Part shown: in pieces, positions 1 to 6,846 of the stretch
How the letters are laid out: every line of letters begins with the position of its first letter
Numbering within the stretch: the first letter of the stretch is position 1
NCBI GenBank assembly: GCA_016195405.1
Contig: JACPZP010000123.1
Coordinates: 1 to 43,406 of the forward strand
Length of the DNA stretch: 43,406 nt
From: Planctomycetota bacterium
Lineage (GTDB): Bacteria > Planctomycetota > Planctomycetia > Gemmatales > Gemmataceae
Direction of reading: 5' to 3'
The notes under the pieces: generated by a model
The model's database searches: none
Told to the model about the DNA's origin: nothing
Seen by the model: the letters and a program-made list of their open reading frames with translations, nothing else
Position numbers and translations under genes: made by a program

Positions 1-52
1 AGAGCACCTGCCTTCCAAGCAGGCTACGAGGGTTCGATTCCCTTCACCCGCT
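1..52 (+). tRNA. tRNA-Gly(TCC), 5' end cut by the window edge
   Basis: The 3' two-thirds of a tRNA are present. The anticodon stem CCTGC/GCAGG closes the loop CTTCCAA, whose anticodon TCC reads glycine GGA codons. A T-arm with the loop TTCGATT follows, then the 3' acceptor strand CACCCGC and discriminator T at 52. The D-arm and 5' acceptor strand lie off the window. No CCA is encoded. It is the first visible member of a tRNA-Gly, tRNA-Thr, tuf array, a common bacterial arrangement. Confidence 0.93.
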
Positions 53-120
53 TCGTGCGTTCACGCGACGCGGTTGAACGGCGACAAGCCGCTTTTGGAA
101 TTCAGGCTACTGGATTTCAA

Positions 121-193
<73 letters not shown>

Positions 194-240
194 CTTGAAG
201 AATCCATTGGGAGAAGCAAACGGTTTTTCCATCCCCAAGT

Positions 241-280
241 TCCGGCCCGCGGCCCTAAGGCTGTGGCTTAAAGGCCGGAG
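241..280 (+). promoter_or_regulatory. Possible stem-loop in the tuf leader
   Basis: TCCGGCC at 241-247 can pair with GGCCGGA at 273-279, with partly self-complementary GC-rich sequence between. It lies between tRNA-Thr and the tuf Shine-Dalgarno (GGAGG at 300-304). It could be a processing site separating the tRNAs from tuf mRNA or simply a GC-rich coincidence. No promoter motif is clear here. Confidence 0.25.
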
Positions 281-309
281 TTATCGCTTAACATCTTCCG
301 GAGGAACGG

Positions 310-1536
310 ATGGCTAAGGACGTTTTTACGCGGACCAAGCCGCACGTGAACGTGGGCACCATCGGGCATATCGACCACGGCAAGTCGACCTTGACGGCGG
401 CAATTGTCGTGCGCCAGGCCCTCAAGTTTCCAACCATCAAGGTCAAGTCGTACGCCGAAATCACCAAAGGCGGCACGGTGCGCGACGCGAACAAGACCGT
501 GACCATCGCCGTCTCGCACACGGAATACGAAACCGCCAAGCGGCACTACGCCCACATCGATTGCCCGGGCCACGCCGACTACATCAAGAACATGATCACC
601 GGCGCCGCCCAGATGGATGGCGCCATTCTCGTCGTGGCCGCCAACGACGGCCCCATGCCGCAGACCCGCGAGCACTTGCTTCTGGCCCGTCAGGTCGGCG
701 TGCCGCGCATCGTGGTCTTCCTGAACAAGATCGACACGGTCGACGATCCTGAATTGCTCGACTTGGTCGAAATGGAGATGCGCGAGTTGTTGAGCAAATA
801 TGACTTCCCCGGCGACGAGATTCCCATCGTCCGCGGCAGTTCCAAGCCGGCTCTCGATTCGAGTGGCAAGGACGAAAAGGCCAACAAGTGCGTCGACGAC
901 TTGATGAACGCACTGGACAACTACATCCCCGACCCCGTGCGCGAGGAAGACAAGCCGTTCCTGATGAGCATCGAGGACGTGTTTTCCATCAAGGGCCGCG
1001 GCACGGTGGGCACAGGCCGAATCGAACGCGGCCGGTGCAAGGTCGGCGATGAGGTTGAGATTATTGGTCTAATGAAAGCGCCTCGCAAAACCGTCGTCAC
1101 CGGCGTCGAAATGTTCAACAAGACGTTGGAGTTTGGCATGGCCGGCGACAACGTCGGCGTGCTGCTGCGCGGCATTGAGCGTACGGATCTCGAGCGTGGG
1201 CAGGTTCTCGCCAAACCTGGTTCGATCACGCCGCACACCAAGTTCGAGGCCGAGGTATACGTGCTCAGCAAGGAGGAAGGCGGCCGCCACACGCCCTTCT
1301 TCGCCGGCTACCGTCCGCAGTTCTATTTCCGCACCACCGACGTCACCGGCACTTGTCAAGAGTTGATCGGCTCTGACGGCGGCAAAGCCGAGATGTGCAT
1401 GCCCGGCGACAACATCAAGATGAAGGTGGAATTGATTCCCGATTCGCCCATCGCCATGGACGAAGGCCTCCGCTTCGCCATTCGCGAGGGCGGAAAGACC
1501 GTGGGCTCGGGCGTCGTCACCAAGATCTTGCAGTAA
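310..1536 (+). CDS. tuf: Elongation factor Tu
   Basis: EF-Tu is the GTPase that delivers aminoacyl-tRNA to the ribosomal A site. The protein has 408 aa, slightly longer than the usual ~395. The G domain shows G1 GHIDHGKS (19-26), G3 DCPGH (84-88) and G4 NKID (139-142), followed by the typical domains 2 and 3 ending in VGSGVVTKIL. Switch I reads KTVTIAVSHTEYET, not the usual RGITINTSHVEYET: the effector Thr is kept but the preceding Arg-Gly is replaced. I recall this from planctomycete EF-Tu. GGAGG sits 5 nt upstream of the ATG. The gene follows two tRNA genes and precedes rpmG by 40 nt, suggesting one transcription unit. Confidence 0.98.
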   Translation: MAKDVFTRTKPHVNVGTIGHIDHGKSTLTAAIVVRQALKFPTIKVKSYAEITKGGTVRDANKTVTIAVSHTEYETAKRHYAHIDCPGHADYIKNMITGAAQMDGAILVVAANDGPMPQTREHLLLARQVGVPRIVVFLNKIDTVDDPELLDLVEMEMRELLSKYDFPGDEIPIVRGSSKPALDSSGKDEKANKCVDDLMNALDNYIPDPVREEDKPFLMSIEDVFSIKGRGTVGTGRIERGRCKVGDEVEIIGLMKAPRKTVVTGVEMFNKTLEFGMAGDNVGVLLRGIERTDLERGQVLAKPGSITPHTKFEAEVYVLSKEEGGRHTPFFAGYRPQFYFRTTDVTGTCQELIGSDGGKAEMCMPGDNIKMKVELIPDSPIAMDEGLRFAIREGGKTVGSGVVTKILQ

Positions 1537-1576
1537 TCATTTTCGTTAGTCGTCGGTATGAGAAGGACACACTCCG

Positions 1577-1729
1577 ATGCGTGAATACGTCTGGCTGGAA
1601 TGCACGGTCTGTGGCGCGCGCAACTATCGCACTCACAAGGAAACCCGCGGCGCGGACCGGCTCGAACTGAAAAAGTTCTGCCGTAAGGAACGCAAGCACA
1701 CCCCGCACAAGGAATCGAGAAAGAAGTAG
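1577..1729 (+). CDS. rpmG: 50S ribosomal protein L33
   Basis: This 50-aa large-subunit protein has the L33 signature: a Cys pair (C9, C12) in ECTVCGARNY, then RLELKKFC and KHTPHKE. L33 sits near the E site. Zinc-binding forms carry two CxxC pairs. Here the second pair is reduced to C35, with Glu where the fourth Cys would be, so the protein looks like a partly degraded zinc-ribbon form. The ATG at 1577 is preceded by AGAAGGA about 10 nt upstream. The gene lies between tuf and tRNA-Trp, as in many secE-nusG clusters. Confidence 0.95.
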   Translation: MREYVWLECTVCGARNYRTHKETRGADRLELKKFCRKERKHTPHKESRKK

Positions 1730-1788
1730 TGGTTCGTGTGAACCATTGGCTCCTAACCACTGGCCACTAACCACGACCCACTCATTGA

Positions 1789-1861
1789 AGGGGTGTAGCT
1801 CAATTGGTAGAGCAGCGGTCTCCAAAACCGCAGGTTGAGCGTTCGAGTCGCTCCGCCCCTG
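1789..1861 (+). tRNA. tRNA-Trp(CCA)
   Basis: A 73-nt cloverleaf: acceptor AGGGGTG pairs with CGCCCCT, and discriminator G is at 1861. The anticodon stem GCGGT/ACCGC encloses CTCCAAA, whose anticodon CCA reads UGG (Trp). The T-stem GAGCG/CGCTC encloses TTCGAGT. The 3' CCA end is not encoded. A tRNA-Trp directly before secE is a widely conserved bacterial arrangement. A small hairpin (TGGTTC-GTGT-GAACCA, 1730-1745) lies just after rpmG. Confidence 0.96.
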
Positions 1862-1912
1862 CTGAGGAAACCAGGTTTCCGCGCTTAAGGTGTTTCCGCT
1901 CATAGGTAAGGA

Positions 1913-2926
1913 ATGGCCATGGCCGTGGCAGAAAATGTCGACACCACCAGGAGCCCGATGAACGCGCGCCTGCAGCTGGGAATCTCCAGCCTCGTCGGCG
2001 GCGCCCTGGTCCTCATCGCGCTGTGGTTCGTGTTTGCCGGTTTGCCGCTGCTTTGGGAAGAGATTACGGGCGTCATCAATGAGTTTCTTTCCGGCGCCTT
2101 GTTGCTGGTGCTCTCCCTCGCGGTGATCGTTGCTCTCTCCTATTTTGCCTATCATCTCGAACGCAGCCATAGCATCCCTGGACTCCGCGCCGGCACGTTC
2201 GTCGCCGTCCTTGCGCTTTACGTTGTCGCCTGGCTGTCGATTTCCGTGATCGGCAATTTTCTGGCGACGCGCGAGCTGGACGTCCTTGGTCCGGCGTTCA
2301 CGATCGCCATCGGAGGCGGCTTGCTCTTCTTGCTGTTCTTGCTTTTCAAGTCGGAAGGCTTTCAAGACTGGCTGCACCGGATCGAGGATCAAGGATGGTT
2401 CCACGCCATTCCTTATAAGCCGACCCAAGGCGTCCGCGTTCGCCGCGGAACCGTACTGGCCATTATCGTTCTGGGCTTCTGCGGCATCTACACGATGGCG
2501 CATCGCGGCATCGTCACCGACCGTTACGGCGTCAGTGAGTACGGCGTGGCCAACACCTGGTTTTGGAATGTTCCGTTTATGTCCCCGGAACATGCGTATT
2601 TGCCCGTGATGTTCAAGGTCAATATTCTGCTGCCGATCGTCCTCGGCGTGCTGCTACTCTGGTTCGCCTGGAGAATCGTGAATTGGCCTGCGTTTTCCGA
2701 TTTCCTGATTGCCACCGAAGCGGAGATGAACAAGGTTTCTTGGACCTCGCGCAAACGGCTCGTTCAGGACACCGTCGTGGTGTTGACGACCGTGTTCCTC
2801 ATGACGGTCTTTCTATTCCTCGTCGATATCGTGTGGATCAAGGTCTTGAGTTGGCGACCGATTGGTGTATTGCAAGTGGACGTCCGCACCGAGGCGCTCA
2901 AGCAACAAGAGAAAACGCAATGGTAA
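1913..2926 (+). CDS. secE: Preprotein translocase subunit SecE with long multi-spanning N-terminal extension
   Basis: SecE clamps SecY in the SecYEG channel of the inner membrane. The canonical SecE segment is the C-terminal part (about 259-315): WPAFSDFLIATEAEMNKVSW, an amphipathic helix, then one membrane span and a short tail. Bacterial SecE is usually 60-130 aa; this protein is 337 aa. The N-terminal ~255 residues contain about six further hydrophobic segments (near 24-46, 60-80, 94-116, 127-145, 180-198 and 235-253) that resemble nothing I recognise. A second in-frame ATG at 1919 has better spacing from TAAGGA and may be the true start. The gene overlaps nusG by 7 nt, implying translational coupling. 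Confidence 0.93.
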   Translation: MAMAVAENVDTTRSPMNARLQLGISSLVGGALVLIALWFVFAGLPLLWEEITGVINEFLSGALLLVLSLAVIVALSYFAYHLERSHSIPGLRAGTFVAVLALYVVAWLSISVIGNFLATRELDVLGPAFTIAIGGGLLFLLFLLFKSEGFQDWLHRIEDQGWFHAIPYKPTQGVRVRRGTVLAIIVLGFCGIYTMAHRGIVTDRYGVSEYGVANTWFWNVPFMSPEHAYLPVMFKVNILLPIVLGVLLLWFAWRIVNWPAFSDFLIATEAEMNKVSWTSRKRLVQDTVVVLTTVFLMTVFLFLVDIVWIKVLSWRPIGVLQVDVRTEALKQQEKTQW

Positions 2927-3657
2927 GCGCCTCGCCGGTAGCGGGTCCTACCACGGAAGTTCCGTCCATGATCAACGACGATCTGAACCCCGAGCGGAAA
3001 CCGGATCCGGATGATCCGCCCGCCGATCAACCGATCGAAGTGCCGGCAGATAGTTCGGCCGATGGCGCCGCCGCGGCAATCCCTGCCCAAGAAGGCGCGC
3101 AGGAAGCCGCGCTGGAAGATCACAAACGCTGGTATGTCGTGAAAGTGCAATCCGGGCGGGAGGAATCGATCAAAGACGCCATTGAGCGTCGCGTGAAGAT
3201 AGAAGGGCTCCAGGATTGCTTCGGACAAGTAGTCATCCCGGTGGAAAAAGTCACCGAGATGCGCAAAAACAAGCGGGTAGTTAAGGACCGCAAGCTCTAC
3301 CCCGGCTACTTGATGGTGAACCTGGAATTCAACGACCGCATGCTCTACCTGTTCCGGGAAACTTCCGGCGTCGGCGACTTCGTCGGCGGCGGCCTTAACA
3401 AGCCGCCCCAGCCGATGAAGGACGACGAAGTTCAGCGCATGCTCAAGACCCAGGGCCAGCCGACGGTCGACACAGGGCCTGAGAAATTCAAGTTCGACAA
3501 AGGCGATCGCGTCAAAGTTCGTGACGGCACCTTCGCGGGCATGGAAGGCGAGGTCAAGGAACTGCTCGAGGCCAATGGCGCCCTCCGCGTGGAACTCACA
3601 ATATTCGGCCGGCCCGTTCCGGTCGAGTTGGAACAATGGCAGGTGGATCACGCATAG
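2920..3657 (+). CDS. nusG: Transcription termination/antitermination factor NusG
   Basis: NusG binds RNA polymerase and links it to Rho or to the ribosome. From this ATG the protein is 245 aa. The first ~65 residues are acidic and low-complexity (rich in Pro, Ala, Asp, Glu). An NGN domain follows from about residue 70 (RWYVVKVQSGREESI, with YPGYLMVNL), then a C-terminal KOW domain (FDKGDRVKVRDGTFAGMEGE) from about 190. The ATG overlaps the secE stop in ATGGTAA. An alternative ATG at 2968, with GGAAG 9 nt upstream, would give 229 aa and remove part of the tail. NusG normally has ~180 aa, so the acidic N-terminus is extra either way. Confidence 0.95.
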   Translation: MVSASPVAGPTTEVPSMINDDLNPERKPDPDDPPADQPIEVPADSSADGAAAAIPAQEGAQEAALEDHKRWYVVKVQSGREESIKDAIERRVKIEGLQDCFGQVVIPVEKVTEMRKNKRVVKDRKLYPGYLMVNLEFNDRMLYLFRETSGVGDFVGGGLNKPPQPMKDDEVQRMLKTQGQPTVDTGPEKFKFDKGDRVKVRDGTFAGMEGEVKELLEANGALRVELTIFGRPVPVELEQWQVDHA

Positions 3658-3684
3658 TGGAATCATGCACCGTTGGGGAGAAAC

Positions 3685-4149
3685 ATGGCGAAACAAGTAA
3701 CCGCAGTGATTCGATTGCAATGTCCCGGCGGGCAAGCAACGCCGGCGCCTCCGGTCGGTCCCGCGCTCGGACAGCACGGCGTGAACATTGGGCAGTTCGT
3801 CTCCCAGTTCAACGATCGCACCAAAGATGCGCGCGGCGTGACCGTGCCGGTAGTGATAACCGTGTTCAGCGACCGCACTTTCACCTTCGAGGTGAAAAGT
3901 CCGCCCGCCGCGGTTCTTCTCAAGCAGGCTGCGGGCATTCCCATTGAAAAGAAAAAGGGCGGCGAGGTCCTGGCCGCCGAGGAGAAGACGAAAGGCACCG
4001 GCAAGTACAAAGGATTCAAGGTGACGCCGGCACAAGTGCGCGAAATTGCCAAAAGGAAGTTCAACGACTTGAACGCGCGTGATGAGGACCATGCGGCCCG
4101 CATCGTGGAAGGCACGGCCCGCAGCATGGGCCTCAGTGTGGAGGGGTAG
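3685..4149 (+). CDS. rplK: 50S ribosomal protein L11
   Basis: L11 is part of the GTPase-associated centre and binds 23S rRNA helices 43/44. The 154-aa protein has the N-terminal domain (PGGQATPAPPVGPALGQHGV) and the C-terminal rRNA-binding domain (GTGKYKGFKVTPAQVREIA, then ARIVEGTARSMGLSVEG). I chose the ATG at 3685 because GGGGAG lies 4-9 nt upstream; an in-frame TTG at 3673 is overlapped by that Shine-Dalgarno. The C-terminal domain has a Lys/Glu-rich insertion (KKKGGEVLAAEEKTKGTG) a little longer than in E. coli. It follows nusG by 27 nt. Confidence 0.97.
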   Translation: MAKQVTAVIRLQCPGGQATPAPPVGPALGQHGVNIGQFVSQFNDRTKDARGVTVPVVITVFSDRTFTFEVKSPPAAVLLKQAAGIPIEKKKGGEVLAAEEKTKGTGKYKGFKVTPAQVREIAKRKFNDLNARDEDHAARIVEGTARSMGLSVEG

Positions 4150-4182
4150 CACCATCATTTGACGGCAAGAGGAGCCGAACCC

Positions 4183-4221
4183 CCTGACAGAAAAAGCGTC
4201 AGGTGGGAAGGGTTTCTTTTT
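4183..4221 (+). terminator. Stem-loop followed by a U-rich run between rplK and rplA
   Basis: CCTGAC at 4183-4188 pairs with GTCAGG at 4198-4203 around a 9-nt A-rich loop. The flanks GAACCC and GGGTTTC can extend the stem with a bulge, and TTTCTTTTT follows. It resembles a weak intrinsic terminator or attenuator in a spacer where rplK and rplA are usually close. It could instead be a control site for L1, which represses L11-L1 translation in E. coli, but no L1-site consensus was verified. Confidence 0.4.
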
Positions 4222-4257
4222 GCCGCATTGTGTTTTCGCTAGACTGAGAATAACTCC

Positions 4258-5253
4258 ATGGCCAAGAAGCAAACCGCCGAAAAGAAATCCGCTGAAGACT
4301 CCGCCGCGGGCGCCGCACCGGGCGCCGCACCGGCGCCGGCTTCAGACACCAAGCCATCCTCGGAAACGAAGGACGCCAAGGCCGACAAGTCGGACAAGAA
4401 ACCGCGTGCACCCAAGGCGCCTAAGGCGGACAAGGGATCGCCCGCGCCGCCAAGCTCGGAGTCGCCGCCGGCCGTCGCACCGGTGGAAGCCCCCAAGGCG
4501 CCTGCCGCCGTTTCGCGGCCCGGTGAGGCCAAAACGAAGAAGAAGCCCGGCGTGCCGCCAACCCGGGGCAAGAAGCTTCGCAATCAGCTGAAGAATGCCC
4601 GGCAGAAAATCGCCAAGGAAGGCCCGGCGCCATTGAAGAAGGCGGTCAGCCTGCTGAAATCGCTGCGCCGGGCCAAGTTCGATGAGACCGTGGAAATCCA
4701 CATGTGGCTGGGTATCGATGCGACGCAGAGCGATCAGCTTGTCCGCGGCACGGTCGCCTTGCCTCACGGCATCGGCAAGGCGGTCCGCGTGGTTGTATTT
4801 TGCCAAGGCGACAACGTCGGTAAAGCGAAGGACGCGGGCGCTGAATTCGCCGGCTCCGACGACTTGATCGAGAAGATTCAAAAGCAGAATTGGCTCGACT
4901 TCGACGTGGCGCTCGCAACACAGGACATGATGGGCAAGGTTAGCCGCCTCGGCAAGGTTCTCGGCCCGCGCGGCTTGATGCCCACTCCCAAGGCCGGCAC
5001 CGTCGTGACGGGCGACGTCGCAGCCGCGGTCAAGGAATTCAAAGCGGGAAAGGTTGAATACCGCACGGACAAGGGCGGCAACGTTCATGCCGGGGTCGGC
5101 AAGATGAGCTTTGATGAAGACAAGCTGGCCGACAATATCACGGCTTTCATCGATGCCATCCGCGCCGCCAAGCCCACAGGCGTCAAAGGCAACTATGTGA
5201 AGTCGATTACCGTATGCGCGACCATGAGCCCAGGAATACCCGTAGTGGTCTAA
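4258..5253 (+). CDS. rplA: 50S ribosomal protein L1 with Lys/Ala/Pro-rich N-terminal extension
   Basis: L1 forms the mobile L1 stalk near the E site and can repress its own operon. The family core starts near residue 104 (RGKKLRNQLKNARQKIA) and includes KFDETVEIHMWLGIDATQSD, the LGPRGLMPTPKAGTV signature and a C-terminal NYVKSITVCATMSPGIPV. That core is ~228 aa, the usual full length. The first ~103 residues are a low-complexity tail rich in Lys, Ala, Pro and Asp, probably disordered. The ATG at 4258 has only a weak GAGAA upstream, but the reading frame and composition are continuous from there. It follows rplK after a 108-nt spacer with a hairpin. Confidence 0.95.
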   Translation: MAKKQTAEKKSAEDSAAGAAPGAAPAPASDTKPSSETKDAKADKSDKKPRAPKAPKADKGSPAPPSSESPPAVAPVEAPKAPAAVSRPGEAKTKKKPGVPPTRGKKLRNQLKNARQKIAKEGPAPLKKAVSLLKSLRRAKFDETVEIHMWLGIDATQSDQLVRGTVALPHGIGKAVRVVVFCQGDNVGKAKDAGAEFAGSDDLIEKIQKQNWLDFDVALATQDMMGKVSRLGKVLGPRGLMPTPKAGTVVTGDVAAAVKEFKAGKVEYRTDKGGNVHAGVGKMSFDEDKLADNITAFIDAIRAAKPTGVKGNYVKSITVCATMSPGIPVVV

Positions 5254-5279
5254 AGGTTTAACTTGCAAAAGAAAAAGCT

Positions 5280-5813
5280 ATGAGCAAACTGATCAAACAA
5301 ATGCAGATGGACGATTTGAAGAAAACCTTCGCCGACGTGCGTGAATTGGTTTTTCTGAACGTCGTCGGACTTAACGCCACCGTCGAGAACCAGGTTCGGC
5401 TCGGGCTGCGCAAAAAGGGCATTCGCATGCAGATGGTGAAGAACAGCCTGGCGCGGCGCGTGCTCGGCGAGCTTGGCCTCAGTGCGGAAAAGGGCTGGGA
5501 TGGATCGACCACCCTTGCCTGGGGCGGCGCCAGCATCGCCGAATTAAGCAAGGAAATCGAAGGCCTGGCGAAGAAGCACGAGAAATTCATCAAAGTGAAG
5601 TCGGCAGTGTCCGATGGCCAGGAAATCGCCTTCGAGGTGGCTCTCAAGATGCCCACACGCCTTGAGGCCATCGGCCGAGTGATCAGCCTCGCGCTCGCCC
5701 CCGCGAGCCGCCTGGTCGGTCAGATTCTTGGCCCGGCGTCGTCGGTCGCGAGCCAGATCAAGACAGTTGGTGAGAAGAAGGAGGAAGAAGTTCCCGCACC
5801 ATCGCCCGCATAA
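5280..5813 (+). CDS. rplJ: 50S ribosomal protein L10
   Basis: L10 anchors L7/L12 dimers at the ribosomal stalk base. The 177-aa protein shows the family pattern: an N-terminal segment (LVFLNVVGLNATVENQVR), a KNSLARR basic stretch, a central region (WDGSTTLAWGG), and a C-terminal helix ending in an acidic, Pro-rich tail (KKEEEVPAPSPA). The start at 5280 lies 27 nt after rplA, preceded by the purine-rich AAAAGAAAAAG in place of a strong Shine-Dalgarno. rplJ-rplL is the usual pair and is kept here. Confidence 0.96.
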   Translation: MSKLIKQMQMDDLKKTFADVRELVFLNVVGLNATVENQVRLGLRKKGIRMQMVKNSLARRVLGELGLSAEKGWDGSTTLAWGGASIAELSKEIEGLAKKHEKFIKVKSAVSDGQEIAFEVALKMPTRLEAIGRVISLALAPASRLVGQILGPASSVASQIKTVGEKKEEEVPAPSPA

Positions 5814-5940
5814 CATTCGACCACATACCGTGAGTTGAACGTCGTCGCCCGTTCCGTTGAAAGCTATTACGCATTCGCCGCCCCGCTTCAGGCGGCACGC
5901 TTGGAAATACGTCGAGACCCTCAACGAAAGGAACCGAAAA

Positions 5941-6336
5941 ATGGCGGAGTTTTCTGCGGAGATCAAAGACCTTGGCGACAAAATCGCCGGTCTTAAGGTC
6001 TCGCAAGCAGTCGAGCTTGGCGACTATCTGGAAGAGGTCCACAAGATCAAGCCCGCGGCCGGCGCTCCCATTATCCAACAAGGCGGCGGAGGGGCCGCGG
6101 CGGCCTTGCCGGAAAAGGTAGTCCAAACTGAGTTTACCGTGGTCCTCGAAGCCTTCGGCGCCGACAAGATCAAGGTCATCAAGGTGGTCCGCGAGATCAC
6201 CGGCCTGGGACTCAAGGAAGCCAAGGACTTGGTGGAAGGCGCTCCCAAGCCCGTTAAGGAAAACGTGAGCAAGGAAGAAGCCGAGAAGTTCAAAAAACAA
6301 CTGGAAGACGTCGGTGCCAAGGTTGCTTTGAAGTAG
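5941..6336 (+). CDS. rplL: 50S ribosomal protein L7/L12
   Basis: L7/L12 is the multi-copy stalk protein that recruits translation factors. The 131-aa protein has an N-terminal dimerisation helix (IAGLKVSQAVELGDYLEEV), a short Ala/Gly hinge (about 37-57) and the conserved C-terminal domain (EFTVVLEAFGADKIKVIKVV, GLGLKEAKDLVEGAPKPVKE). AAAGGAA lies about 8 nt before the ATG. It is separated from rplJ by 127 nt in which I see no other feature, and from rpoB by 510 nt. Confidence 0.97.
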   Translation: MAEFSAEIKDLGDKIAGLKVSQAVELGDYLEEVHKIKPAAGAPIIQQGGGGAAAALPEKVVQTEFTVVLEAFGADKIKVIKVVREITGLGLKEAKDLVEGAPKPVKENVSKEEAEKFKKQLEDVGAKVALK

Positions 6337-6345
6337 TGCGGGGTC

Positions 6346-6398
6346 GAGTGAGTGGTGAGTCGTTATTAAGATAACGACTTACCATTCACCACTCACTC
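6346..6398 (+). promoter_or_regulatory. Long hairpin in the rplL-rpoB spacer
   Basis: GAGTGAGTGGTGA (6346-6358) is perfectly complementary to 6386-6398, and GTCGTTAT (6359-6366) is complementary to ATAACGAC (6371-6378). Together they give a 21-bp stem with a 4-nt loop and one 7-nt bulge on the 3' side. A further copy of TCACCACTCAC follows at 6400-6410. No U-run follows, so it is not a clean intrinsic terminator. The position matches the E. coli rplL-rpoB spacer, which holds an attenuator and an RNase III site, so partial termination or mRNA processing is a reasonable inference. Confidence 0.6.
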
Positions 6399-6410
6399 CT
6401 CACCACTCAC

Positions 6411-6846
6411 GAATCAAGCGACCCAGTGCAGAGAAGCAGGTACGGAGAAGAAGCAGGCAGCGGCGCGGCGGGTTGGTCAGGATGTCCCCGCCGCCCAACC
6501 GCGAGCAGTACGTTGTCAAGCGGTGGACACAGCGTGCGACGCGCAAGCCAACCTGCATCGGTCCCCTGTCCCCCACATGTGCCCCTGGCGCGGACTGCCT
6601 TGGGCCGGGCGTGGACCTTAGGGACAGTCCCGGAAGGCGCCGCTCCGGAACCAGCGGCCGTCCCGAATAAGAAACTCACAGACAAGAAACCCTTAGCCCA
6701 TCGACGCCTTTACTTTGTGCTTTCCTGCGCCGCATCGGTCCGGCTCCGCTCTCCACTTGTCTTCTGGCACGTCGGCCCTGCCAGGGACAATGGACGGCGG
6801 ACGTGGACGGATCGGTGCTTTTTCCGTCCCGGGAGGAGCTTGAGCC
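6411..6846 (+). other. Gene-free rpoB leader
   Basis: About 435 nt lie between the hairpin and rpoB. The open frames across it are rich in Arg, Pro and Ala, lack recognisable domains and overlap the rpoB start, so I read it as untranslated leader. The only clear element is a strong Shine-Dalgarno, GGGAGGAG, at 6830-6837, nine nt before the rpoB ATG. I saw no convincing promoter. Confidence 0.5.

Noticed and set aside
1517..2593. 358-codon minus-strand frame across tuf end, rpmG and secE
   Set aside because: It overlaps three recognised plus-strand genes and a tRNA, and its translation is low-complexity with no family match.
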